Of a stretch of DNA of 64,000 bases, positions 23,604 through 35,058 are shown in pieces. Source of the DNA: Dipteronia dyeriana (lineage: Eukaryota > Streptophyta > Magnoliopsida > Sapindales > Sapindaceae); the NCBI GenBank assembly GCA_032871835.1, contig CM065299.1, forward strand, positions 34,026,074-34,090,073. The letters run 5' to 3'. The notes under the pieces were generated by a model. That model had not been told where the DNA came from. It saw only the letters and a list, made by a program, of their open reading frames with translations, and ran no database searches. The position numbers and the translations under genes were made by a program. The first letter of the stretch is position 1; each line of letters opens with the position of its first letter.

Positions 23604-25226
23604 CGCCTTACTTTTCTCTCCTTTCTTTTTGATATCTCACACACACTTGGTGGGTTTTTTTTTCTTTAATCAGGTTGCACGTTGTTGGGATTGTATATTG
23701 ACGTAAGAATACAATTTGCATCTCCTGTAAAAAACTATCTCATGCACACTGCATATCAATTCACGCACAGTATTAATACTTGCACGTTGTTTCTCTCTTT
23801 TCCTTAACTTATTCACACACATTCAATTTGTATCTAATACAAATTGTAAGTGCCCATTTTTATCTTTTATATATATTGATAAAACTAATCAATTTAAATC
23901 TTTTAAGATATCTCATATCTTTAAAGATGTTACCCAATTTGTTTTGAATTCAAACTCTTTAAATTCACTAATAAATATCTAATTTAATAAAAATAAAATA
24001 ATCAAATTGTTTTATCTTTAAAATTAAATATCAATCAACACCCCCCAAATAATGATTAATTACATAATTAAATAATCTAATTATTTAATTAACATAATCA
24101 TTATCATTCATTAAATAATCTCATTATTTAATTAATTCATGAATAAATACGTGTCAATTTCGTAACACAAATAATTGGACAATCCAATTAATTAACCGTG
24201 ACCCTTGTTACCTAAATCGATCGGGCTAGCTAGAGGATCTAATTGACCCACAGTATTTTGAGCTCCAATAATCCTCGAAATTATTAATTAAACTTTTTAA
24301 TTAATTTTCCTTGATTATTAACTCTGGTGTTATTCCCCTAAAATTCCGAAGCTGCACTCTCTCAACTACAGACGCTTTTACACAGACCGATACAACTCGG
24401 TGTCCATCGATATAGCTATTACATATGGTGTGATCCTCCATAGTAGTTCATATTTAGAGTTGGATCATAATGTCTGCTATACCCCTCTAATTACATATAT
24501 CCTTTAAGTACCGTTGATTCTCTAATGAACAATAAATCTTATTTTCTTTCAGAATTAGGAGAGTGCTCATATTGTCCAAGCCCCCAATCAACTCTTAAGG
24601 GAACTAACATCTACTTCTCACAAGAAGGAGTGGATTCCACTATTGTGTACAAACCATCCCAGCCACAAACCAAACCGCAATCCCAACATATAAAGCATAT
24701 TGATCAGGAACTACATCCGACCTCACCCATGGTATATCAAAGACCACGATATAACCTGAAGGAGTTGATAAGACACTTAGGATTAAGATCACCCACATAT
24801 AGCCATCATTAGTTGATATATATGAATCACATCGGTAAAGGGATCTCGGTGGGAGATTCATATAGATCATGACCCAGTCCTATATGATCACTTCATACAA
24901 GGTGCCTCCATTCCTATATATCATATGAATGATTCATGATAAAATCATCGTACATTACGGAATGGACCACATTTATAGATTAACCACAAATAAAGTACCC
25001 AACTTTATTTGCTATCTATGGAATTTTTAGATTATACGTCTCTTATTGTATCCATCTGTATATGACACTCTTATACACAGTTCGAGATTACATCCGTCAA
25101 TCTTGGGTGTTGAATATATACACAAGTTATAAAATAAACAACAAAATAAGAATGAATTGAAATTTTCCTTTTATTTATTTCATAAATCCATTTACAAATT
25201 ACATCTTTAAGGAATAAACCTCAACA
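23163..25226 (-). mobile_element. Solo-LTR-like insertion K in E gag-pro
   Basis: Read on minus it starts TGTTGAGGTTTATTCC (25226) and ends GAGGTTCCAACA (23163); it is 2064 bp and noncoding. The flanks are AATTC on the left and TATTC on the right, a 4-of-5 target duplication. E coding sequence is continuous across it (gag before, protease after). Its first 1.35 kb is homologous to G in the opposite orientation. There is no PBS or polypurine tract inside, so a solo LTR from LTR-LTR recombination is the simplest reading. Confidence 0.75.
23528..23601. repeat. (TA)n microsatellite
   Basis: About 37 TA units with one TTT interruption, inside K. Confidence 0.95.
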
Positions 25227-25825
25227 TATTCAAAGTATGTTAGGATATGGTGGGGACTTCCCATTCAGCACAGATTGTTTTCACCAAAGCAGATGTGTAC
25301 AATGCCGTGCAACCACACGACGATCCTATGGTGATCACGGTAAAGATCGCCAATTGTCTGGTTCACCGTCGGTTGATCGACACAGGTAGCAGAGTGGACA
25401 TCCTGTTCAAAGACACCCTGGAGAGGTTAAACTTGAAGCAGTGGTGCTACAATAATTGTACCACCCCTTCTGTATGGCTTCACGTGGGACTCCATCATTC
25501 CAGTGAGATCAAAGATTGTCCACTAGTCATTGGCATTGCTCCCCTACAACAGAATGTTACGATGGACTTCATTGTGGTTGACACCCCGTTGGCCTAAACG
25601 CCATTTTTAGAAGGTCCTTCCTATCAACACTCAAGGGGGTTCTATCCGTTTACCATAAAGTCTTGAAATTTCTAATGGGGAACAAGGTAGAAGAGGTGTG
25701 AGGGGACCAACATGATGCTCGTAAGTGCTATGCAGTGTCCGCCAATCCTGCCACATTAGTAAGGCAGTTCACACTGGTCGTAGTAATCCAAGGACAGAGA
25801 GCTCCATAATTAGAAGGCCCATTTA
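25227..25825 (+). pseudogene. pol: E gypsy aspartic protease
   Basis: The frame 25247-25597 reads QIVFTKADVYNAVQPHDDP, then VHRRLIDTGSRVDILF, with the catalytic DTGS intact, then LERLNLKQW and PLQQNVTMDFIVVDTP. B carries the same protein at 36702-37380. The expected link to RT is truncated: D inserts at 25831, and after D (59561) no RT sequence follows. The RT-RNase H-integrase part of E is therefore missing from this copy. The protease would cleave gag-pol in the particle. Confidence 0.83.
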
Positions 25826-25830
25826 CCATC
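25826..25830. other. Target-site duplication of D, left copy
   Basis: CCATC directly before the LTR terminus TGTTAATCG at 25831. The same five bases follow the right terminus of D at 59556-59560. Confidence 0.85.
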
Positions 25831-26834
25831 TGTTAATCGAAAATTCACTCAGGTTGAGGAATTACAGCTAACACCATCGAGACCACTACCACAGAGGTGG
25901 TGGTCGGGGTTAGTACCTTGTACCTTAGAGAGATCTTGTGTCAATATGGAGTATGGAGTGGTAGGTAGGAAAGGTATCATCCCACTCATCGGGCTTCGAG
26001 GTAGGCAGGAGTAGAGTTATCCCACATACCGGGCTTCGTGGTAGGTAAGAGACGAGTCATCTCATCCGTCGAGCTTCGTGGTAGGTAAGAGATTAGGGGA
26101 GCTCGAGGTTCCCTTGCTGGTATGAGGGGGTTGATCTTAGTCCTGGTCCTCGATTGGGGTCGGAGCCCGTCATGGTACCCGGAGCCAGTTTCTTTCATGT
26201 AGTTCCCCGACCTATATAGCAAGTAAGGAGGGGGGCTTATCTAGATCCAGTGTCGAAGAGCTCAATTTCTTCCAAAGAGAGGATACAGGAGAGCTCATCG
26301 ACTCCCTTTAAGTTGATCTGGGTGGTTTCTCCCCATCTTGATGTGCGCTTTTGGCATGTAGATGGGAGGATAAGAGCACTAGGTCCAGCGATGTAGGAAT
26401 CTAGCTTGCACACATATTTACATGCATAATTCTGGAGACAAATAAGAGAAACACAAGTTTTTTTGTAGAGAGAGGTGGACTGACCAAGGGGGAAAAAGCA
26501 TCATGAATGATCACATGCTGAAAAACCCAGAGGCAATATCCTGAGGAAGGAGAAACACCCTTCCTTATGTATATATTAAAGAATACTCTAGGGAGCTTAC
26601 AAAAGTGGTGGCGTAGTACAACGTATATGCTCCGAAGAGCTTACAATAGTAACATATATCAACCAATCCTGATATATTTATGAGAGAGGTTGTACATGTA
26701 ACGATGACGTAGAGAGAACTTATTCGAAGTATATCGACTTGCCTAGGGCCGGTTGATTTTGGGATTAGGGATGAGATGTCTGTTATCAGATGACCTTCCT
26801 AATCGATCCTATTACATGTGTATTTATACCTTGG
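25831..26834 (-). mobile_element. D 3' LTR, segment a
   Basis: It is collinear with the first 1 kb of D's right LTR (57517-58525): TTCACTCAGGTTGAGGAATT, the poly-pyrimidine TTCTTCCAAAGAGAGGATAC and ATTACATGTGTATTTATAC. It stops abruptly at about 26834, where copia H sequence begins. Confidence 0.85.
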
Positions 26835-28061
26835 ACCATTAATAATAGCTTTAATATATTATTTATTATTTTATTATTTAATTAAATGGGAATTAATTAA
26901 TTTGTTGATTAATTAATTATTTAATTAAAAGTCAAAATCTTTTTCTAGTAGGAGATGGTCTCCTAAAACTATACTATTGTTGGTAGTATAGTTAATGTTA
27001 AAGACTATATTTGATAAGTAGATAAATAAAATGAGCTATTTATCTAATCAAATTAGGAAGTTATTAATATGGTTACAAATACACTATTGAGTTGGACTAG
27101 AAGTCTTAGTGTAGGAATGAATTCTTTTTGGAAAAGGAAACTTAGTCACCAAGTAAAACTACTTAGTGGTATAATTCTTATTTGAAAAGGATTCATAACC
27201 ATCAAGTTAATCTACCTAAGCCTTGTCCATCAAGTAATCCTTCTTAGGAAAGATTGAAATCTCCTAATCTATAACAAAGACATGAAATTCAGTTATCACA
27301 TATGCAATATGGGATAGGATAGATTTCTTTTAGTTAAGGATTCTAACTACCAAATAAATCCACCCAAGGAAAGGATTCTTGCCAACCAAGTGAATCCTTC
27401 TTAGGAAAGGATTTATGATCCAATATATATGTGTAAGAGAATTTCGGTCATGTCTAAGGCAATTTAGAGGTGATTTTGGCCAAGCTAATTTTTCTAAGAG
27501 AAGAATTTGGTCATCATAGGAATTTTGAGGGATAAAAATCTGATTTTACTCTAGACAAAATTCGATCATCTCTAAGCATTAGTGTGGGAATTCGGCCAAG
27601 TAGAGAAAATAAGGGGAACGCTTTTGTATTCGATAGCATACTAATATCCTTTACATCAAAAGGGTTTGTGTACAACATCGAATCAAGGTTCACGCGAGTT
27701 TCAATCAAATTGATTAATAATTGACAAGTGACCGGACGTTCTTAGATTTTTCTCTTGGAGGATATTTGTAACTAACAAAGAAAAGATTTTTGTTTTGTCT
27801 CCATCCTCAGGAATACAATTTAAGAGAAAGGGAGCCCACACTCCTAGGTGATTCACGTCCGTGATTGGATTAGAAGATCTTGCGGAATCAATTCGGCACT
27901 TGTTCAATCGTCACGCGAAAAAGGTACGATACTTTTATATACATCAATTAATCTAGGGTTAAGGTTCTCGTTACATAAAAGAATTTTTTTTTATTTATAC
28001 GCAAACCCTAAATTCGTTTTTATCACGCTTCCGTTGCTTTTTGAACCCGTTTTTCCCTACA
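26835..28061 (+). mobile_element. Truncated 5' LTR of copia element H
   Basis: It ends TTTTTCCCTACA directly before the PBS. It matches the second half of H's 3' LTR (32751-33972) almost base for base from TTAATAATAGC (26839). The first 1.24 kb of the LTR is absent, and about 9 bases at the junction belong to neither parent. Confidence 0.88.
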
Positions 28062-28062
28062 A

Positions 28063-28074
28063 TTGGTATCAGAG
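28063..28074 (+). other. Primer binding site of H
   Basis: TTGGTATCAGAG, a perfect match to the initiator-Met tRNA complement, one base after the LTR end. Confidence 0.92.
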
Positions 28075-28756
28075 GTTGGTTATACCCTTGATTTATTGAT
28101 GTATGTGTTTGTGAATCTTTTTCTTTTATTGTATATATGCATGTTTTAGAAAGAGATGACAATCTAGGTATTCACATATATATTTACATTGGAATGTATG
28201 GATATATATATATATATATATGTTTTATATGTGGTTTGTTATTGCTCAATTTTGGTCCTCGAATTTCAATGTAATTTTGTTTTGGGATTGTAACAAGAAG
28301 GGTGGTCTATTATCGCCATAATTTCCTTCTTGGTAGTTGCTAAGTTTTTTTTTTTAATTTTGTTATTGTAATAAAAAAAAACTGCAGTATTTTATTATGT
28401 AAATTCTTCTGTAATACATTCAAGTTTCGAAGACTCAAAGGTTTGAAGAATTAGGAGCAACCGGAACAAGTTTGGGACCGTGCGAGCCGTAACAACAAAC
28501 GTGAGTGTGAAGAGCGCGCAACCACGTTTGTTGTGGCATGGGCTGCGCACAGCAGCCCTTTTGGTAGCCATGGCCTTCACATGGCAGCCCTTTATGGGTT
28601 TGTGGCATGCGCACACCCATGGGTAAGGGTGAGGGGTGTGCACGCCCATGGGAGGTAGCCGAGGGAGTCCGAATGACAAAGGTCGCTTGAAGACTTGTTC
28701 GCCAATAAAGGAGTTCTTGTATTCCAAGATATATGTAATTTACTTGTTTTTCTAGG
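28075..28756 (+). other. Gag-less leader of H with GC-rich island
   Basis: In copia elements gag and protease occupy about 1.5 kb here; only 0.7 kb remains and none of it reads as gag. It contains a (TA)n run (28202-28221) and a GC-rich island (about 28440-28690) with palindromes, for example GGGCTGC/GCAGCCC at 28540-28558. A minus-strand frame across the island is Cys/His rich but I do not recognise it. Confidence 0.6.
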
Positions 28757-29116
28757 ATGGACCAAAATTGTAGCTATTTATATTTTTGTAAATATTGCAA
28801 TGTTTGTCATTGTTTGATAATATGTCATATAGAATACGAGTGTCACTCATATATCTCTATGGAGTTTGCAACATTATCAAAAGATGAAACCTACCTATGG
28901 AATTTGCGCTTATGTCATATTAACCTTAATAGGATTAAAAGATTGGTAAGTGACGGACCTCTAAGTGACTTAAAGGTTGATGATCTATCAACTTGTGAAT
29001 CTTGTTTGGAAGGTAAAATGACCAAAAGATCGTTTACGACTAAAGGCGCAAGAGCCATCGAATGTTTAGGATTGATACACACTGATGTGTGTGGACCTAT
29101 AAAGCATTCAAGTTAG
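28757..29116 (+). pseudogene. pol: H pre-integrase zinc-binding domain
   Basis: LWNLRLCHINLNRIKRL..CESCLEGKMTKRSF carries the HHCC zinc-binding residues; the usual GH before INLNR is CH. HTDVCGPI supplies the first catalytic Asp of integrase. The frame ends at a TAG caused by a one-base shift (29112-29116); the next frame takes over with [16 protein letters not shown]. Confidence 0.88.
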
Positions 29117-30059
29117 AGGTGGATATGAGTACTTCATCACTTTCATGGATGATCACTCAAGATTTGGTTATGTGTATCTCATGAGACATAAGTCGGATGC
29201 TTTTGATATGTTAAAAGCATTTAAAGCTGAAGTAGAAAATCAGCTTGAGAAACGCATAAAAATTTTGAGGTCAGATCTTGGTGGAGAATATCTATCTGGT
29301 GAGTTTCAGCAATATCTTATTGACAATGGAATAATTTCTCAGTTTTTTGCACCAGACACACCTCAACAAAATAGGGTGGCAGAAAGGAGAAATCAAACTC
29401 TCTTGGATATGGTTAGGTCTACGTTAAGTTATTCAACGCTCCCTAGTTCTTTTTGGGGATATGCTTTACAAACTGCTATGTATATTCTAAACGATGTACC
29501 ATCTATGTCGGTTCCTAAAACACCGCATGAGTTATGGATTGGGCGAAAGCCTAGTTTACAACACTTAAGGATATTTGGATGTGATGTGCATGTGTTAAAA
29601 GGAAAGACAGATAAGATGGAGTCCCGTTTAGAAACATGCATATTTGTAGGGTATCCAAAAGGAACAAAAGGATATTATTTTTATAGTCCTTCAAATCTAA
29701 AAGTATTTGTTTCGACAAATGCCAAATTTCTAGAAGAGGACTATATGAATAATTTTGTGCCTAAAAGTAGAATTGTCCTAAATGAGCTTTTAAGAGATAC
29801 AATTCCACAAGAGGTTTTGCAACCAAGCCCAATTGTAAGTTCCGTACCAACACAAGATCAACAATCTACCATACCTCGTCGTAGTGGGAGGGTTGTTAGA
29901 CAACCCGAGAGATACATCGGTCTAGGAGAATATATAGAGAATCTTCTTGACGATGATGATCCTTATACATACAAGGAAGCAATGGAAGATGTTGATTGTC
30001 ACCATTGGCAAAAGGCAATACAATCCGAAATTGAATCTATGTTCAAAAATAAAGTCTAG
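29117..30059 (+). pseudogene. pol: H integrase catalytic core and C-terminus
   Basis: [34 protein letters not shown] (second catalytic Asp) and [23 protein letters not shown] (catalytic Glu) give a complete D-D-E core together with HTDVCGP upstream. [19 protein letters not shown] and [19 protein letters not shown] are the conserved C-terminal part. The frame runs on to the RT linker and stops at TAG 30057-30059, where Trp is expected (KVWSLID). This is the best preserved pol in the window (304 open codons). Confidence 0.9.
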
Positions 30060-31060
30060 TCTCTTATAGACTTGCCTACAAGGATAAAACCCATCGGGTG
30101 CAAGTGGGTATACAAGAGGAAAAGAGGAATGGATGGGTATAAAGGTTATACCCATAAGGAAGGTATCGATTATGAAGAAACCTTCTCTCCTGTGGCCATG
30201 CTTAAATCCATTAGGATACTCTTATCCATTGCGGCATCTCTAGACCTAGGGATTTGGCAAATGGATGTCAAGACAGCTTTCCTTAATGGAAGTCTTGACG
30301 AAAGCATCTATATGATGCAACCAGAAGGATTCATTGAAAAAGGCCAAGAGGAAAGGGTATGCAAGTTGCAAAGATCCATATATGGATTGAAGCAAGCATC
30401 CAGATCCTGGAACATAAGGTTCGATCAAGCCATAAAAGGTTTTGGATTCATTCAAAACCTTGATGAACCTTGTGTATACAAAAGGATTAAAGGTGACAAG
30501 TTGGTTTTCCTAGTTCTTTACGTTGATGATATACTACTCATCGGAAATGATGTAGGTGTAGTGACATCAATAAAAGAATGGTCAGCAAAACAATTTGATA
30601 TGAAGGACTTAGGAGAAGCAAGTTATATTCTTGGTATCCAAGTCATAAGGGATAGAAAGAATAGAACGATTGCATTATCCCAAGCTTCATACATGGATAA
30701 AATCTTGTCCAGGTTTTCCATGCAAGATTCCAAGAAAGGTATGTTACCTTTCAGGCATGGAATCAAACTTTCTAAGGAACAAGTTCCTAAGAATGAGCAT
30801 GAAGATCAATTCATGAGTAGGGTTCCATATGCATCGGCAGTTCGAAGTCTCATGTATGCAATGCTCTGTACTAGACCAGATATTTGTTTTGCTGTAGGCA
30901 TAATTAGCAGGTTTCAATCAAAGCCTGGTCCTGATCACTGGACGACAGTCAAGTACATTTTCAAGTATCTTTGGAAAATGAGAGATTATATACTTGTATA
31001 CTCTGGAGGGGATGGTATACAGATTCTGATTTTTAGTCAGATTCTGACTATAGGAGATCA
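30060..31060 (+). pseudogene. pol: H reverse transcriptase
   Basis: GCKWVYKRKRG, then MDGYKGYTHKEGIDYEETFSPVAML: the segment normally reading ETFKARLVAKGY is missing, a small in-frame deletion. WQMDVKTAFLNGSLDESIYM, SIYGLKQASRSWNIRFD, the intact catalytic box VLYVDDILLIGND and YILGIQVIRDR follow. TRPDICFAVGIISRFQ leads to the connection domain. A frameshift near 31020 separates it from RNase H. Confidence 0.9.
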
Positions 31061-31492
31061 ACATCAGGATCTGTGTTTACCATTGGAGGAGGGGCATTCA
31101 AATGGAGGAGTATCAAGCAATCTTGTATTGTTGATTCCACCATGGAAGCCGAGTATGTTGCCGTATGTGAGGCTGCTAAAGAGGCTGTCTGGCTCCGCCA
31201 ATTCTTGATTGACTTGGAAGTGGTTCATGAAGCGAATAAGCAGATCACTATCTATTGTGATAATAGTGGAGCAGTGGCTAATTTGAGAGAACCAAGAAGT
31301 CATAAGAGAGGGAAACACATTATAAGAAAGTATCACCTTCTAAGGGAAATTGTGTATAGAGGTGACGTGACGATTACCAAGATCGCGTCAGTAGAAAATC
31401 TAGCAGATCCATTTACAAAGGCTCTTCCTCTAAAGAGTTTTGATTGGCATCTAGAGAACATGTGGATGAGAGATATGACACATTTGCTATAG
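31061..31492 (+). pseudogene. pol: H RNase H domain
   Basis: The frame reads FTIGGGAFKWRSIKQSCIVD, then STMEAEYVAVCEAAKEAVWL, ITIYCDNSGAVANLREP and GKHIIRKYHLLREIV. It ends after NLADPFTKALPLKSFDWH, the standard copia C-terminus. The Glu and Asp of EAEY and YCDN are present. It stops at 31492, 14 bp before the 3' LTR. Confidence 0.9.
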
Positions 31493-31494
31493 AT

Positions 31495-31506
31495 CAAGTG
31501 AGAGTT
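31495..31506 (+). other. Polypurine-like tract of H
   Basis: AAGTGAGAGTT precedes the LTR terminus TGTTAGGATTATGC; the canonical form in related elements is AAGTGGGAGATTGTT. Confidence 0.6.
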
Positions 31507-33972
31507 TGTTAGGATTATGCTCGATAGCAAAAGTATAATATTGTAATTAACAATCTTTTCATATGAATAAATTGATTTCTAGTTTAACAAATCTTATAGC
31601 ATTTATAGTTTAATTATTATAATTGTCAAAAGTAAATAATCATAAGGTCAAAAGACTATGAGAAAAGAAGATATGTTCATACATCTAGATATGTATGAGG
31701 TAGACACAATTCTTTAGTTAGTCTTGAATAATATTCACAACTTAAGATAGAAGGTTGGGCACCTTTATCTTGTCAAAGTTGTAGATTCTTTTGCTAGCAT
31801 TTGAGTGGGATCAAATGTGTTATGATGAGTCTAAAATCATCAAAGTGTGGTGCCTTTGGGCAAAAGAATCTAGTGCACTGGGTGCATTGAATAGGATCAA
31901 AATGAAATACTTTATCTAGAACCGTCAATGGATAAAAGTTTTCATTTGAAGACAATCGGAGAGTCTATCTCAATTCTGAGATAAATGATGGACTAATGGT
32001 TGCAAGTGTTATCATTTGATCTATCAATGAGTACGATTATATAGCATAGTCTATCCTCAATAGTTTTGTGGTATTCATTTGTTAATCGATAGAGGACTTC
32101 ATTTATAGATATGGACATCATGGATCCATTTATTGAATGAGAGTAGAATACGATCATATGGATGTTTTAAGGTATTGGATATTAAATCTTAACGTTAAGT
32201 TTTCAATAGTGTCTATTGAAACATGGCTTATGAACAAGTCAAAATATCCAAGTTCAAAAAGTGGTCATATGAGTAAATATGGTAACTTGGAGAGCTATAG
32301 GCGGTCTATGAGCTCTTGGCGATTACTGGTATTCTTCACGAGGATACACTTTCTCCAATAAGGTTGTCTAGGGTACGAATGAGTAACATCAACTTATTCT
32401 ATCTTTATTTAAGAGTTCAATTTTAGGTCTTTAGTGGAATGAACTAAAATTAAATAGATCGGACCTAAGTGAATCATTTTTTGATTGTGATTGGGTTGTG
32501 TCTATTGGAGCTTAAATTTAGATAGCCCGCCAAGATTCCCAATCCACACGAACTTGCATGGATCCCTTGATATATTCTACCGGACCAATTTAGGGTTCCA
32601 TCTAGAATTGTATTAAGGCATTTGAACTTGTTTCTTTTTGTAAGAATAGGTCTATTTCGCATTTGGATTTTTTATTAAGGTCCAATGGATTTAATAAAAT
32701 AAGAAAAATAATATATGACCTTTATATTAAGGTATGGGCGGCAAAGGCTTTTAATAATAGCTTTAATATATTATTTTTTATTTTATTATTTAATTAAATT
32801 GGAATTAATTAATTTGTTGATTAATTAATTATTTAATTAAAAGTTAAAATCTTTTCCTTGTAGGAGATGGTCTCCTAAAACTATACTATTGTTGGTAGTA
32901 TAGTTAATGTTAAAGACTATATTTGATAAGTAGATAAATAAAATAAGTTATTTATCTAATCAAATTAGAAAGTTTTTAATATGGTTACAAATACACTATT
33001 GAGTTGGACTAGAAGTCTTGGTGTAGGAAAGAATTCTTTTTGGAAAAGGAAACTTAGTCACCATGTAAAGCTACTTAGTGGTAGAATTCTTATTTGAAAA
33101 GGATTCATAACCATCAAGTTAATCTACCTAAGCCTTGTCCATCAAGTAATCCTTCTTAGGAAAGATTGAAATCTCCTAATCTATAACAAAGACATGAAAT
33201 TCAGTTATCACATATGCAATATGGGATAGGATAGATTTCTTTTAGATAAGGATTCTAACTACCAAATAAATCCACCTAAGGAAAGGATTCTTGCCAACCA
33301 AGTGAATCCTTATTAGGAAAGGATTTATGATCCTATATATATATGTGTAAGAGAATTTCGGTCATGTCTAAGGCAATTTAGAGGTGATTTCGGCCAAGCT
33401 AAATTTTCTAAGAGAAGAATTTGGTCATCATAGGAATTTTGAGGGATAAAAATCTGATTTTACTCTAGACAAAATTCGATTATCTCTAAACATTAGTGTG
33501 GGAATTCAGCCAAGTAGAGAAAAAAAGGGGAACGCTTTTGTATTCTATAGCATACTAATATCCTTTATATCAAAATGGTTTTGTGTAAAATATCAAATCA
33601 AGGTTCACGCGAGTTTCAATCAAATTGATTGATAATTCACAAGTGACCGGACGTTTTTGGATTTTTCTCTTGGAGGATATTTGTAACTAACAAAGAAAAG
33701 ATTTTTGCTTTGTCTCCATCCTCAATAATACAATTTAAAAGAAAGGGAGCCCACACTCCTAGGTGATTCATGTTCGTGATTGGATTGGAAGATCTTGCGG
33801 AATCAATTCGGCGCTTGTTCAATCGTCACACGAAAAAGGTACGATTTTTTTATATACATCAATTAATCTAGGGTTAAGGTTCTCGTTGCATAAAAGAAAA
33901 AAAAATTATACGCAAACCCTAAATTCGTTTTTATTACGCTTCCGTTGCATTTTGAACCCTTTTTTCCCTACA
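31507..33972 (+). mobile_element. Complete 3' LTR of copia element H
   Basis: TGTTAGGATTATG to TTTTTCCCTACA, 2466 bp, noncoding. Its last 1.22 kb is the counterpart of the truncated 5' LTR. Plus-strand sequence beyond 33972 is gypsy A gag, so the right end of H is a clean element terminus. Confidence 0.85.
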
Positions 33973-34627
33973 GAACTGGCGACCTCCACCAGGTTCCTTC
34001 TTCAGATAGGGTCCGCTCGGGGGCTTTGTTGACTTTCTTCTTCTCCACCCCGGGCTTCTCTCCTTAAAGTCGTTGGGTGGAGAAGCTCTCCCTTTTCCCG
34101 GGAAGGACATCTGCCTCGGATATGACTAGTCTTGGTTGGTAGCGTGGCAGCGCTTCAGGTACATGGGGCTTGGGCCCAAGTCTATCCCGGATCGAGGTTG
34201 GGAGCCACCTTCTATTACGAGTTGATTTCTGAGGGGCAGGTCCCAGGCGATTGAAGGCCGGTTGCCTAGCCCCAGGCCTGCTTGACTCCCCCTGATTGTA
34301 AAGACCCGCTTGTTGGATAGCGATACCCTCAGTGAGTAGTCGACGGTGGATGTTTTCTATGAAGGCCGCCGCTTGTTGGTCAAGCTCGACCTGACTTCCC
34401 AAAGGGGGATCCAGAGCCCGCACAGTGGCTGGCTGGGTGGGAACCTGGCTATGGAGCCTGGATTTCCTCCGTTTTCTCAGGACCTTTCGTGTCGATGTAG
34501 CAAAAGGTTATCCCGATGTGCCATGCTGCCCCTGTGAGGAGCGGAGCCTCATGATTACTATGAATTAATAAACTTTTCAAATGTAAAGGTGGAGGTGTGA
34601 GAGTTCCCCACAGACTGCGCCATCATG
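33973..34627 (-). pseudogene. gag: A gypsy gag N-terminal part and leader
   Basis: On minus, MRALDPPLGSQVELDQQAAA leads to FIENIHRRLLTEGIAIQQ and RLGPKPHVPEALPRYQPR. It is collinear with 38820-39460 of B (RYQPRQVKSTADILL; LTEGITIQQ-like), which is the gag opening of the same family. The PBS-like tract (minus GGCGCAGTCTGTGGGG) lies at about 34605-34622, next to the A LTR. The rest of A's gag-pol is gone: H's terminus abuts at 33972. Confidence 0.8.
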
Positions 34628-35058
34628 TGTTGACGGGAAATTTACTCTGGATGAGAAATTCCTGTTAACATTCTCGAGACCATTACCACGAATATGGTGG
34701 CCGGGGTCGGTACCGTTGGTTTTGACCTGTTAAGAGATAGATGATAGGCTTCTCTCGAATGTCTCTTGAGCTTGGAGACATCCCCTGGCATTCACGGGGC
34801 GGTTGTGGAGCTTGACCTCTGAGCCGAGGTTCCCTGATAGATGGCCTGAAGAAGCTCGGGTTCCAGTACTCTTGTGGGGCTAGTCCTGGTCGTGCCTGGC
34901 TTATTGTTTGGAAGTTTTGAAGCTGAGCCGGCCTTCTCTGCTCATACGAGGTGGCTTTATGGTCTTTCTGGGCTTCATGATTGTCGATTATGGGTTTCGA
35001 CTTGTGGCGAGAGAGTGGAAAATTTCTCTTTGACCCCTGGCCAATTTTACTATTAACA
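34628..35058 (-). mobile_element. 5' LTR of gypsy element A (internally shortened)
   Basis: Both ends match the B LTR (TGTTGACGGGAAATTTACTC at the left; TTTTACTATTAACA at 35058), but it is 431 bp against 1148 bp. The part of B's LTR between about 39550 and 40305 is missing. It sits inside B's RNase H frame. Confidence 0.82.

Noticed and set aside
23458..23706. Open frame of repeated Tyr-Ile
   Set aside because: It is the translation of a (TA)n microsatellite in K.
28395..28727. Cys/His-rich minus-strand frame in the H leader
   Set aside because: Its composition follows the GC-rich palindromic island; no recognisable domain and no regular Cys/His spacing.
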